Source: Phaseolus vulgaris (taxonomy: Eukaryota; Streptophyta; Magnoliopsida; Fabales; Fabaceae). Taken from it: a DNA stretch of 64,000 bases. Of the stretch, positions 39,426 to 51,836 are shown in pieces; positions within the stretch are counted from its first letter, which is position 1; the number at the start of each line of letters is the position of its first letter. Under the pieces are notes generated by a model that did no database searches, was not told where the DNA came from, and was given only the letters and a program-made list of their open reading frames with translations. The stretch lies in the NCBI RefSeq assembly GCF_000499845.2, contig NC_023751.2, positions 35,825,309-35,889,308 of the forward strand, written 5' to 3'. The position numbers and the translations under genes were made by a program.

Positions 39426-40708
39426 TTGTATCATATAACACTACAGATATTGTTGTGCATTCAATGAGTCGTTTTGAGCTTTGTTGAATCTACAATTACA
39501 GTGCACATTCTGCGGTACACCTTGGCAACAATTCTGCAACAAGAATTTTGTTTATTAAAGGATATATATAAGAGAGTTATAGAATGATGCTAATATTAAT
39601 TGTATCTTTTTTAATTCTTAATTGTTTCTCTTTATAGAGGTGGATAATCTTTATTTTGTTTTTTTTATCTGTTATAATTCTAGTATTGATTGATTCTTTT
39701 TCTCTTTACCTAGATCTAGAATGAGTGTACTGATTGTATCATAACACTATAGATATTGTTTTGAGCTTTGTTGAATCTACAATTACAGGGCACATTCAGT
39801 GGTTTCTGCAACAAGAACTTTGTGAGTTCACTAAACCAGAGGAGGAAGGGAGTGAAAGCTTTCTACGTTTTTGGTAATCATAGGAATGACTATATTCTAA
39901 TCATTACTAACCAGGAATTCATGTACCAAACAAAAATAGAAACATGAGTATAGCACTTTGATTTATACTCTTTCCATTTTAAATTATTTATGTGTCTTTT
40001 TTAAATTCAATTCTTCATGATATTATATTCTGTTTAATTTATATATTTTTAGAAGATGCAAATTTTATTCTTACCAAAAATTAAAAATAGAAATTATATG
40101 TTCTCCAATACCATCTTCATTATCAATAACCTTCTTACCTTTATTTTAATTATTACTAGAATATTTTTCCACTATACATCAAGTAAATGATCCACGTACA
40201 CTCCACTCATAAGCTCCTTTCACATCTTCTACAAAAACGAGTACATCTTTAATACAATTTAGTCTCTTTCTAGACTGAGTTTAGATGCCTACCATAACAT
40301 TCTCATGTGGACATCCAATACTATTATAACTTTTGTGATTTGAATATAGAACATCTCTTTCACATCCCACTCCTAATCCATCACACTTACTTCCCCTGTT
40401 ATATGGATGCAAGAAAAAAAACACCATGTCATTCTATCATGGATGCAAGAAAACATTTCAAAACGACGTCGTTTTCTATGTTTCAAACAACAAAATTTGT
40501 CACCTAACCCACAAACACATAACCACTAACTCAAACACATAAACACATAATTATGCTTTTGATGCATGATGCTAACTCAGGAACAGAAAAGTAAAATTAC
40601 TTGGTGGTGTTACAGAAATATATGAATGCTTTGTTATCATTCACAGAGGAAATAAGTACAGTTATGAACAGCTTGTAGTGATTGATCTTTGGTGTCATTG
40701 AATAAAAT
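39426..40708. other. Spacer between convergent kinases e and d'
   Basis: No gene supported. A short duplication of the kinase e 3' flank is visible: TTGAATCTACAATTACAG occurs near 39484 and again near 39770. From about 40555 to 40708 the sequence, reversed, matches the end of kinase d's 3' flank. Confidence 0.5.
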
Positions 40709-41965
40709 TTAGGTAGAAGGTTCAAGGCTGGATTCTGTTACCATCTCTGAAGTGTTGCCAGGTGATGGTGGCAGTGGAAGAATCTCATAAACAAGGTGCG
40801 GAAAAGGGTTTAGAGGTTTTGGAATTTCAACTGAACCTTCTAACATCTTCACCACAACACTCATTATAGGTCTTGATTCTTGCTTATACTGAACACATGA
40901 CAGAGCTACCTTCACCATTCTTTCTGCACTCTCTTTTTCATCCTCTATCCCACATGCTACCATCAATTCTTCTGCTTCTTCACCCTCAAACTTTTTCCAA
41001 ATCCACATTGGAAACCACTCCTGGCTTTCACCAAGCTCAATGTTAAAGTTTCTTCTCCTTCCAAGGATTTCAAATAACAGCATTCCAAAGCTGTAAACAT
41101 CACACTTCTGAGTTACGGGAAAATTTGGCAACCAAAGCTCAGGTGCAGCATAACCAGGAGTTCCTCTACCCCTAGTCAAGGTAATATGAGTATTCTCTCT
41201 ATTGCATAGTTTGGCTAAACCAAAATCAGCAACTTTAGCATTCAAGTTTCTGTCCAAGAGAATATTTCCTGGTTTTATGTCGTAGTGGATAATTCTTTGT
41301 TGACACTCTTCATGCAAGTAAGAAATGCCTTTGGCTGTTCCAACTGCAATCTCATAAAGCTTTTCAAAACCTATGGCCTTGTCTGAATTAAACAAAAACT
41401 TGTCAAGAGAACCATTCACCATGTACTCATAAACCAGTGCTGTGAAGTTTCTTTCCAAACAAAAACCATAGAGTCGAACCAGATTGAAATGATGAATTTT
41501 TCCAATTGTTCCCACTTCGGCCATAAACTGCTCCTCAATTCTCTCTTCAGAAAGGGCATGCAGAACTTTCACAGCTACAATGGTTCCATCACTAAAAATT
41601 CCCTTATAGACTTTTCCAAAACCTCCTGACCCCATCAAGTAAGAATAGTTATCAGTTGCAATTCTTAGGTGCTGTTCAGTGAACCTGATCACCTTCTCCT
41701 TTTCAATCTCGTTCAGAAATTTATCCATGGTGAGTGTCATAAATTGTGAGTCTTTACCATAATTAAATTTGGGTTGTAGCCATATAAAAGTACAAAATAT
41801 CACAAAAAATACACCTGCAATACATTAGCATATGTCAGTCAAACTCAAATCTTGATCACTAAACCATAAAAACAACAAAATCATGACGGAAGATGAATTC
41901 AAACCAAAAGGGTTGGTTAAAATCATACCTGCGAAGATGATGATAATTATAGTAGTTTCTGACAT
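40709..41965 (-). CDS. LRK10-like receptor-like kinase d' (right arm, intact)
   Basis: Exons on the minus strand: 41965-41929 and 41814-40709, giving 380 aa. N-terminus MSETTIIIIIFA, then a membrane segment continuing VFFVIFCTFIWL; no ectodomain. The kinase domain is complete: GSGGFGKVYKG, VAVKVLHALS, HYDIKPGNILLD, DFGLAKLCNRENTHI, GTPGYAAPELWLPNF, and a full C-lobe (ERMVKVALSCVQYKQESRPIM in sense). The tail is short (SEMVTESSLEPST); relative to d it lacks about 12 residues. Coding exons, intron and several hundred bases of promoter are nearly identical to kinase d, which is frameshifted, so this is the surviving full-length copy. Confidence 0.9.
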
Positions 41966-42545
41966 TAGGCAATAGATAAGAATTGAATGTTATAGTAAGT
42001 GAAAAAGTGGAACAAAAGATAAACTTAGTAGACTACTGCAATTCCCAGTTTATTTGCTTAGTGAAACTGAGTACCTTCTAATATATATTAGTGATGCATC
42101 ATATAGGTCAAAAGAAACACCGTTTTAGTGAATTTCGAAGAAATTTCGACAGAAAACTCCCATGCCAATTAACACTCTGAATAATGTGAATGCATTACAT
42201 GGAAGAGTCAGTGAAGTGTTCTCTTTTGTCGTTTAATATGTAGAAGTTAATGTCTGGAATGGTGTGGGACTATATTAATTAATCATAAAATGATAATGAT
42301 GTTGAAGATTTTGAAGTTGTGGTAGTACTCAACTCTTCCTTTTATGTGCCTTCACACTGCCGACAACGTAAACCTTTCTAGCTCTAACTCTCCCTTTTTT
42401 GTTTCTTAGTGTGTTGACTTCATAAACCAAACCTGCTCTTTCTGAATCTAACAGTATATAAAAGTAACAATTATGTCTCATCATTTTACTCAACAATTTT
42501 TTATATACTATTTTCCCTTAACCTCCATGTATTTCTGAAAAAAAA
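41966..42545 (-). promoter_or_regulatory. Upstream region of kinase d'
   Basis: Reversed, this is almost identical to 31130-31613 upstream of kinase d, including the CACAACTTCAAAATCTTCAA block and the GGTTTATGAAGTC block (about 42415). It is interrupted upstream by a CACTA-type miniature element with a LINE inside. Confidence 0.5.
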
Positions 42546-42549
42546 AAAT

Positions 42550-43300
42550 ATTAAATAAAAACTAATTTTAAAGATAAAAAATAATTAGTTACTATATTGA
42601 CTAAATTAAAGGTGGCAGAGATATGGAGGCACATGAATCACTGTTTATTTAAAGATAGAGTGGTTGATCATACTGAAGTTTTCTCTCTGACACACATTGA
42701 GGTTTGGTCCTGGATCTCATCAAATATACTGTCAGGTAATTTCTCATTCTCTGATTGGTGTCTTCAACCCTTGGTATGTATACATGCAGTTTAGTTTTAT
42801 GTAAAAGGTTGATTCTTAGGTTTCTTTTATTATTGGTAGAGATGAGATAGACAGTAAGAGGTCTTTTGGTTGATATGTAGATGGAAAAGTTCTTTGGGAG
42901 AATCATTTTGCTGTATAAGGGTTGGACCACTCCTGAAGTGGTCTCATTTAATTTCATTGCTATTTGCTGAAAAAAAAAAGACTAAATTAAAGACATTTTA
43001 GAGACTAAAACAAATTTTGGTTTCTAAATTAGTTTATTATTTTTAAGCGGTTTATAAATTTGTATCTAATTAGCTACGAAAATTTTTGCTACCAAATTTA
43101 GAATCTAAATAATCGGTAGGTAAAACTTTGGTATCTAATTAGATACCAATTTAGAAACTATTTAAAATTAATAAAAACTAATTTAAAAATCAAACATTTT
43201 TTTAGTCTCTAAAATAAAATGGTCTCTAATTTAGTCACTACACTAACTAATTATCTTTGTCTCTAGAATTAGTTTCTATTTCATAATTTTTCTTGTAGTG
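42550..43300. mobile_element. CACTA-type miniature element split by a LINE
   Basis: The outer parts carry the family words (TAAAAAATAATTAGTTACTA, GGTATCTAATTAGATACCAA, TAGAAACTATTT) and the right end TTTTTCTTGTAGTG at 43300. The left terminal repeat is degraded. A LINE fragment occupies 42612-42979, flanked by a perfect 13-bp target-site duplication, so removing it rejoins the element. Confidence 0.75.
42612..42979 (+). mobile_element. 5'-truncated L1-type LINE with 13-bp target-site duplication
   Basis: Flanked by GACTAAATTAAAG at 42599-42611 and again at 42980-42992. The 5' half encodes the C-terminus of an L1 ORF2 protein (EVFSLTHIEVWSWISS then FSFSDWCLQPLVC). The 3' half is UTR ending GGACCACTCCTGAAGTGG and a TTGCTGAAAAAAAA tail. 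This is the hallmark of target-primed reverse transcription. Confidence 0.9.
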
Positions 43301-44797
43301 ATTTAAAAAAATAAAAAATGAAGGATAAATTGTCAACCGACCTCCACACTACACTATTGTAAAATTTGAATGTCTTTCGACACATATAATTATCTAATTC
43401 CATTCATATTGAATATTTGAGGTTGAAGTTTGATGCTATTGTTGGTGATTCTTCCTATGTTCGTGTAATTTGTTTTGTATTATCAATTACTTGTTTACAT
43501 ATATCAGGTTTAAGTATTAAGGATCATAAAACATTCATATTTGAAGAAGATACATCATATGAACAATTTTAATCGAGGAGTTTGAAACACATTTTTATTC
43601 TTATCAACGTTAATATTTTGACCTTAAGTTCATAAGTTCATTGAGATAATATTTCTAGGATCAATCACCACATCTGAATTATTATTCTCTTTTGAGTTTG
43701 AAACTCCATCACGATTTTATTATTAAAAAACGTCTGATTGGATTAACGGAGGAAAGTGAATAGGATTTCCCCACTTCATTAGAAAAAGTGAATGACATCA
43801 ATGTGTTTCCGAAAAATGAAAAGAGGAACTATGATAGACATATAGAAAAAGAAATCCATATTTTTTTTCATATTAGTCAATGTTACATGTGAAATACTAT
43901 TTTAGATGCAATACAAATGGAGTAAAATATATGTGATCACTTGATCGGAACACTTCTAAATACCAAAGGAAAAATGAAGGATGGTGTGAATGTTTACTTT
44001 TAAAAGGAAGTAAATGAAGAGTTGGCACCAGGGGAAGTAGGCACATATTTGCCCATGTTACACTTTTTCAAAAATAAAATGAGATAACAAATTTCTGTCA
44101 ATATATGTCTTGGAGGTGTGAAAATAATACAAGTTTACTTTGAAACTAGCTATCCTAAAGTCTCATGATTGATATATAAGAATTACTGTCATTGGCTATT
44201 CTTAAAGTTTTTAACAAAAAACTTACACATACTATAACTCAATTGTGTGATAGTAAAGTCATTGAGACTTTGAAAGTGGGATGAACTCGAAAAATGTATT
44301 ATTATTATTTTCTGTCAATTGAAGATGTTTTTCCATTTTTTTTTACGTCAGGTTGTGCTTGTTAATTAATTTGTTAAGAGAAATTAGATTGTACGGGTCA
44401 GTTTATCAAAGATAAGATACATACAAGATATCAAATTTCTTCCTCACCTTCATAACAACAAATCTAATGGTCACCTTGCCATGACCCTTATGAACACCAT
44501 CCAAGTTACAGGTGGCTACCACCACAACCACCGCAAGAACAATGGTCACTGCTGCAGTGTCATCATTACCAAGTTATCCTTTGTACCCTCGTAGATTCTG
44601 CCCCCCTTTTCATATGTTCATCTTTGGGTTCAATATATTAACACTAATTCTAAAAGTAAAATAATTATTCAGTTACTTATTTGAAATACAGAGATACAAT
44701 TCACTTGGTAGATACATTTGATGAACTCAAAAATGTAAAATGAACAAAAATAAATTTGTCACATATTAGGAGTACAGAAGGATTAACAAAACAAATT
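43301..44797. other. Spacer between d' and c'
   Basis: Reversed, 43320-44080 aligns with the flank after kinase c. A block at about 44083-44775 is extra relative to the left arm. Part of it (44270-44420) resembles 52083-52210 near the broken third copy, so it may be ancestral 3' flank lost on the left. No gene was called. Confidence 0.5.
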
Positions 44798-46191
44798 TTA
44801 CGCAGACGCTAATTCAATCTCGTAGGTCGTATCATGAATGGGAAGTACAGGGACAGATTTGGTTACCAATGCTGAAGAGTCAGAACTGATACTTGTGGCA
44901 GTGTCAGGAGTGGGTGGAACCCAACCAATCAGGTATTGAAATGGGTTTGGAGGCTTTGGAACATCAAAAGAACCTTCCAACATTTTCACCACAACACTCA
45001 TTATAGGTCTTGCTTCTGGCCTGTGTTGAACACATAACAAAGCTATATTAACAATTCTTTCTGCAATCTCCCTATCTTTGTCCTCTATTCCACAGCAAGT
45101 TATCAACTCCCCCACTTCTCCAGCACCAAATTTTTCCCAAGCCCACATTGGAAACCAAACCTGACTTTCTGGAACGTTAAGGTTATGGTTTTTTCTCCTG
45201 CCAATGATTTCAAATAACAGCATGCCAAAGCTGTAAACATCACACTTGTGAGTAACAGGAAATGGCATCCAAAGTTCAGGTGCAGCATAACCAGGAGTCC
45301 CCCTACCCCCAGTCATGCTTATGTGAGTATGATCCCTGTTGCAAAGCTTGGCCAAACCAAAATCAGCAACTTTAGGACAAAAGTTCCTATCCAACAGAAT
45401 ATTTCCTGGTTTAATATCATAGTGGATTATTCTCTGCTGACACTCTTCATGCAAGTAAGCAATGCCTCTTGCTGTACCAATTGCAATCTCATGGAGCTTT
45501 TCAAATGATAAGATTGTGCTTTCATGAAAAAGGTACTTTTCAAGCGACCCATTCACCATGTACTCATAAACCAGTGCTCTCAGGTTTCTTTCAAAGCAAA
45601 ACCCATATAGACGAACTAGATTGAAATGATGTACTTTACCAATGGTACCCACTTCTGCCATAAACTGTTGATCAATTATTTTGTCAGAACTCCCAAGTAG
45701 AACTTTCACAGCTATAATGGTTCCATTACTAAAACTTCCTTTGTAAACAGACCCAAAACCTCCTGATCCCAAGTGGTAAGATTAATTATCAGTTGCAATC
45801 CTTAGCTGCTGATCAGTGAACCTAATTGGCTTCTCCCTTTCCATATCGTTCAGAAATTTATCCATAGTGAGTGTCATAAATTGTTTATCTGGTCTTCCTT
45901 TTTGTTTAAAGTATCCAATACCACCATTAACACCATTAACCTGATTTCTTCTTATGCATATTCGCAATATGCAAAAGAAAATACCAAGCTTCACAAGAAT
46001 GACAACTGCATTAAGATCATCAGAGCATTATTCAGTCAGAACAAAGGTCTTGCAAATAAATCAACATAAAAACAGAAAATGAAAACAACAAATATGACAG
46101 TTTAAATCCTACCTATGACAGTGGCAATTACAATTCCCGAATTGTCAGAATCGTTGCTGTTATCTGTGGTTGTAGAGCCGGTGTAGGACAT
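44798..46191 (-). pseudogene. LRK10-like kinase c' (right arm), nonsense codon before the kinase domain
   Basis: Exons on the minus strand: 46191-46113 and 46005-44798; without the stop it would encode 428 aa. The codon TAA at 45784-45782 replaces the TAC (Tyr) found in kinase c (ATDNY|SYHLGSG), stopping translation after 100 aa, just before the glycine loop. All kinase motifs downstream remain readable (GSGGFGSVYKG, HYDIKPGN, DFGLAKLC, GTPGYAAPELW) with almost no other differences from c, so the damage is young. Exon 1 (MSYTGSTTTDNSNDSDNSG) and the juxtamembrane region differ from c and are closer to the broken third copy. Restart at an internal ATG is possible but would lack the membrane anchor. 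Confidence 0.88.
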
Positions 46192-47078
46192 TGGAAAAAA
46201 TATAATAATAATTCAAATCACTGCAGTTGATTGCAAAGAACACCATACAAGGTTGCAGTTGACCTGTTATGCTACTCACTTATAAAGTGCCTCAAAACGC
46301 GTTTTTTGTTTCTTGAATTTCTTAGTTATTTCACAGTAAATTTGTGGTACAAAAGATTTGAAAATTATGGAATGGTGTGGGACAGTGAAGTTTGGAACTA
46401 TATTAAATGCATTTTATTGGAAGACTCTTATTAAATGATAATGTAGTTGAAGATTTTGAAGTTGTGGTAGTAGTGAAATCTTTAGAAATTAAAAAAATTA
46501 TTGATATTTATTTTTATTATTAATAAAATTTATAATCTAATTTTTAAATTTGTATTTAATTAATTATAATAATTTTACACTAATATAAAGCTTTCTAACT
46601 CAACTCCTTTCTAGCTCTCTAACTCTGGATCCTTTTCGTTTTATAGTGTGGGGATTTATTTCATAAACCAAATCTGTCGTTTTTGAATCTAATTATAATA
46701 TATAAATTTTGAAACATGAACTTTGACTTATTTTTTGAATCGATAATAAATAAATTGAGATGTTCCAATCTATATATAAAAAAAGTCAACACAGCTTTTA
46801 ACTAAAGTGGAAGAAAGTCAATTGTATAAGAACTCTAAAGAGAAGTTATAAATAATGTATATACCCTAAGAATTAGTTGGGTTGTAAAAAGAGACTTGAC
46901 TAAGAATCCAAACTAAAATATAAGTGGAACACCATATGAAAACAAACAAAACCTTTACATAGTAATAGAGATTTGAATTGAATCCCACACAACACCAGAG
47001 CCAGGCATTGCTTAAGTGCTTTCCACTTTCCATTACACGACAACAGTATCCCTTCCAACCTTTACTATGCTTTGCTAA
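46192..47078 (-). promoter_or_regulatory. Upstream region of c' and spacer
   Basis: Reversed, 46195-46475 matches the kinase c upstream region (AAAACGCG, TTATAAAGTGCCTC and CAACTTCAAAATCTTCAA blocks). A degenerate CACTA-miniature fragment lies at about 46485-46575, and the GGTTTATGAAAT / CCCCACACTATAAAACG block at 46600-46690. The remainder to 47078 is AT-rich spacer with no gene seen. Confidence 0.5.
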
Positions 47079-48532
47079 TTTTTTTTATCAAGTGATATAA
47101 CCCTTATATAATTGTACTTTAACCTCCTCCACCCCTTAAGAAATACCTACCAAACAAACAAAATAAAAAAAACTAAGATAAACAAAATCTTCGAGAAACA
47201 TCAACAAATCAATCCATACAAACCAAATGATTCAAACACCAATTAAAATAAGAGAAAGAAGATTTAGAGTAAATCCTTTTTGTCTCTACTGTAAAATTTT
47301 TATCCGAAGATAAATCTCCTATTTCCTCTCCCTCTGTATTTATTGTTGAACTGCATACTCATGAACACACCAAACCCTGTAAAATAGATACCCAAATACC
47401 TTTTCCAGTACAGTGCAGATTTGTATAAACTTATTGAGTTCAATAACAGAATTTTTTTTCATTTCTTCATATCTAATTTGGTAATTCATATCTTTGATAT
47501 TTTATACCTACCAAAAACTTTTCAAAAAAAACTAGCTCCTACTAAAACCATTTCTTTTTTATTTGTTTTTGTCTTAACATAGGTTCATACACAATTGAAA
47601 GAGTATGTAAATTAGCTAATCTCTTTATTTGTAATCCAATATCAAACTTTTAATTGAGTTATCATGAAAATTTTTAAAAGTCCACTTTCGTTCCTTAAAA
47701 ATAATATTATTTATATATTTCCACAATTCACCTATTATTACCATCTACATGCTTGTCCACACTAAGTTTATATATTTTAGTAATCTTATTAGTGAAAAGG
47801 TCTAGAGGTTTGATATTTTATTATAGTGACTCACAGACACCTCTCCTATCCCCTATAGCACTGTGTCCACACCATCCAAGTCACTCTATAAGTGAAAACA
47901 TATGAGATTTTGTGTCTATCCACATATAATATAAACCTTTGTTTCCAAAAACATCACTCTCCTAGTCATTTTTTCTCTGGTTGCAACTCTAATAAGCAAC
48001 ACTCTCCCATGCTATTACTTACATAGGTAAAGCCTTAATTTTTCAGAAAAAAAACATAAACATCCCTATGTTCTACACTCAAAAAATTTCTAGGAATTTT
48101 ATAAGCAAATTTAATTGAATATTCCATAGACTCCCCTTTCCATAACCACTTATCCTCACCCTTAGTCAGTCCTATATTCACTAACTGGTCCATCTGCTGA
48201 GATAGAAGGTTCAATTCTCACTCAAACAACCTTCTCCTCCATTTTAAACTCCATTTCCATTCATTATTGGACCATCTACCCTGTTGATTTAGTTTGACAT
48301 CTTTGACATTAGTTAAAAGGAATAATCTTGGGTACTTTATACTAAGTGTCATATCATTTAACCATACTTATCTTTCGAGAAGGAAATGTTTTTTCCTTTC
48401 CTAACATCCCACCTAATATTATCTTCAAACTCATTCCCCCATTCTTCCAACATCTAGATCCTCTTCAAATCCCTCCACCACATAGATTTCTTGTTTTTTG
48501 TTTGATCTTTAGATCCACCCCATGTTTAGACT
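47079..48532 (-). mobile_element. L1-type LINE, 3' part (interrupted by copia insertion)
   Basis: The minus strand reads, in broken frames, the end of an L1 ORF2: SMWWRDL near 48480, a WGNEFEDNIRWDV word near 48420, KYPRLFLL near 48330, GRWSNNEWKWSL near 48250 and EDKWLWKG near 48150. The 3' end is a T-run (A-tail reversed) at about 47079. Homology stops exactly at the LTR boundary (48532) and resumes beyond the copia element at 52048 (NGLWEDVLES word), so one LINE was split. Confidence 0.75.
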
Positions 48533-48736
48533 TGTTGGTTTTTTTAGAATAAACCAGAGGAAGATATTTTATTATCTTTGCTAACAATTACATTTATAGT
48601 ACTTGCAGTAACTGACTCTTAAATGATTTTATGAGCAGTTACCTAGAAATATTAAATCAGCAATTAAAACATAAGCATAAAATATCATGTGCACTTATGT
48701 GCATTTATATGCAGTTAAAAAACATAATATCCAACG
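48533..48736 (-). repeat. 3' LTR of the copia element
   Basis: 204 bp starting TGTTGGTTTTTTTAG in plus orientation and ending CCAACG. It is similar throughout to 51837-52047, with scattered differences and small indels, so the insertion is not very recent. Confidence 0.92.
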
Positions 48737-50272
48737 CTCCTTGATTTTTTGAATTGCAAATCACAATCTTCAGTCTTGAGAACTCAAACTTGTTGGCTAG
48801 AAGTAGCTTGGTAAACAAATCTGCAATTTTTATTTTTTTCATCCTCGCTTTGCTTAATCTCCATTCAAAACCTTTTGATTTGACATAAGGTGCAGATTTC
48901 AAAAGACTTTTGTCAAAGCCTAAGCTGATAAGATAATCATCAATTCGGTTATACCATGTTCTGGGAACATCTTTTAAGCCATAAATAGCTTTAGACAACT
49001 TATAAACTTCGTCTTCTTTTCCTTCCACAAGAAACCTTTAGGTTGCTCAACAGAAATTTCTTCTTCAAGAAATCCATTTAGGACTGTTAACTTGACATCC
49101 ATTTGATATACCTTTCTATCTCGAGGTATGTCAACAAGCTCCCGAGTTTTGTTCTTCTCAATCATATACACCTCCTCCTCCATTTCCTTTTTCGACTTTG
49201 GGTCATTGATAACTTCTTTGTGATCAGCAGGTTCACATATTGCAACGCTACATCTATGATATATGTCAAAGAGTAATTGATTGCCTTTAATTGGTGGATC
49301 ATCTTCCATTTCAGATTTTTGAATCTTGAGAAGCCCTTGACTAGTCAGCTCCTCCTGAAATAGATCTAATGAGAAACTTTTGCCTCTCATTTGTACCTTG
49401 AACAAATCTTGTCATGTAGTATCCTTGATCAAACAATGGTTATCTTCAAAAAAACACCTTGAAGCCTTTTTGCAGCAACTGACCAACACTCAATAAATTT
49501 TTGGTCTATATAACACATCAGTAATAGTTTTAGTACCTGAATGTGTTGCTACAACAATGGTTCCTATTCCTTTTACTGAAATGTGACCCCCATGGCCTAT
49601 CTTGACCTTTGAAAATTTTGAAGGCTTCAACTCCTTGAAAAGGTTTTTGTCATAAGTCATGTGATTTGTGCATCCACTATCAATTAGCCAAGATGCACTT
49701 GAAATATTGCTGGAGAAACCAGTTGCAACGAAAAGTACATCTTCCTCCTCATTTGCAATTGAGCATTTACATCTTGTTGCTCACTTTGGTTTCTACAAAT
49801 GACTGCTTCATGCCCAAATTGATTGCACTTGGTTCACTTAGCATCAGGTCTTCTCCAGCACTTAAACGGTGGATGACCTAACTTGTTGCAATGCTTACAA
49901 GGAGGGTAATTTCTCCTTTTGTCGTTATTGTGTGCAGCAACTTCTCCATTTTCTTGCTGGTTCTGCTTGATCTTGCTACCTTTGTTTCTCCAGCCACCTT
50001 CATGTTTGGCTGTTAAGGCTCCTTCTATTGCTCCATCTTGTCTCATGGCTCTTCTTTGTTCTTATGCTTGTAAAGCATTTAAGAGCTCTGCAAGAGAAAT
50101 TTTTTATAGGTTCTTTGTGTTCTCTAGGGTTGTTAAGGTGGCTTCAAACCTCTCTGGAACTGTTACAAGCAATTCTTCCACAATTCTTGAATCTTTTAAC
50201 ACAAATCCAAGCAACCTCACTTTGTTGGCAATGCTTAGAAGTTTGTAAGAGTACTCTTTTACGGATCCTGAC

Positions 50273-51397
50273 TGCTGTTGAATCAAGTGTGTTCAAGCTT
50301 TGAAGAATCCAAATCCTTTGAAGGTTGATGGAAGGATGAATGTGCTTGATGTTGCTGAGTTGTCTTTAGATAGGATCTGGGGTATATTTTATGTGTTAAA
50401 TCCACTCTTGATTGAATCCAAAGCTAAAGCATTCTTAAATCTTTTAAAAGAAAAGTGTTTTTCAAACTAAGTGAAAAACAACCTGTTGTTTTGTCGAAAC
50501 AACTGATTGTTTTATACTTAGGTGTTTTTAGAAAGGTTGAAAACTGTTTTTGATGGTTGACTTGCTGTCAAACCAAAATAACCAATTGATTTGAGCATTC
50601 AACCGATTGTTTGTTTTGGGACCATAACAGAAAACTGTTTTGTGCTTTGACTGAGCATTAAATGATTTTATAACTGAATACACTCCAATTTTAAATGCTT
50701 TGACCAGTCTTTGAATGCAATAAATAGTTTGTTCAGATTATGCAACAAACAACAACTTAGATTTAATCAAAGAAAAACATATTTGAGTTTTTCACTGATT
50801 TTGCTTTTGAAGAGTTGAAGATTGCTTTTGAGATTGCTTGGATCAAAGAGAGTGTGATATAGGATTTTCATCTTGTATTTCTGTAACAAGTGTAATCCTT
50901 TGTACCTTTGAAGAAACTCTGTGTGTGAAGCTAAGAAGTGTTGTGTGTTCTTGAGGTTGTCAAGATCAGCATTCTTAGTGGTGTTGTGCTGAGCCAAAGG
51001 AATTGTGTGTCTTGGGGGGATCAAGGTCACTTCTTTGGTGGTGTTGTAAGTAATCTAGGGTTGATTGCTTAGTGGATTCCCCAGTGGTTTCTGGGAAGAC
51101 TAGATGTAGCTCTTGGTTAAGAGTGAACCAGTATAAACCTATGTGTTCAATCTCTCTATCCCTTGAACTCTTTAAATTCAGTTTTATCTTTGTGAACTGC
51201 TATAAACAACCGATTGTTTATGTGAAACAACCGATTGTTTTTGTTTTTCTGGTGTTGTGCTTATTTGCTTTGTGTTTTTGGCAAACTGAATTCTGATTCA
51301 AGTTTTCTTGAAATAATTTCATTCTAGACTTAAAAGTTTGTGAAAACCCTCTTTAAACCATTCACCCCCCTCTAGTTTAAAGGCACTCATTCTAACA
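50273..51397 (+). mobile_element. Solo LTR (about 1,125 bp) nested in copia gag, CTGAC duplication
   Basis: Bounded by TGCTGTTGAATC and CATTCTAACA. The 5-bp duplication CTGAC lies at 50268-50272 and 51398-51402. It interrupts the gag frame of the host element between RMKES and GSVKEYSYKLL. The content (GGAAGACTAGATGTAGCTC, CCAGTATAAA, CACCCCCCTCTAG) is the style of long copia LTRs in legumes. There is no internal region, so it is the product of LTR-LTR recombination. It holds several CAACCGATTGTTT-like words. Confidence 0.9.
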
Positions 51398-51836
51398 CTG
51401 ACTCCTTCATTCTCTGCAGTTCAAACTCCCTGATTAGATTCAACACTTGCATTCCACGAATCCTCTCATCACCTTCATATTCTGCCTTGAGGTAATCCCA
51501 GATTGCTTTTGCTAACTTCAAGGACATTATCCTTGTGAATACCATAGGAAATACAACTGCAAATAGACATGCTTTTGCCTTTGATCTTTTCATCTTCTTT
51601 TCCTTCCGTGATTTTATTTGTGCCATAGTAGGGTTTTTTGGAAGGGACTGAATTTCATAGTCTACAGCTTCCCATAAATCTAATGCTTCTAGGTAGGTCT
51701 CCATACGAACAACCCACATTTGATAATTGTCTCCATCAAAGACAGGTGGTGCCATTGCTGAAAAATTGGAACCTCCTTCCATTGATGCACTTTACTAACC
51801 TCACAGATCCCTCAAGAAGATAGCTCTGATACCAAT

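Noticed and set aside
42597..42794. 65-codon ORF as an independent gene
   Set aside because: It is the tail of an L1 ORF2 protein inside a LINE with a target-site duplication; the first codons belong to the CACTA element.
49919..50303. Plus-strand ORFs of 109 and 91 codons
   Set aside because: Shadows of copia gag on the minus strand, which has the zinc knuckle and matches the family.
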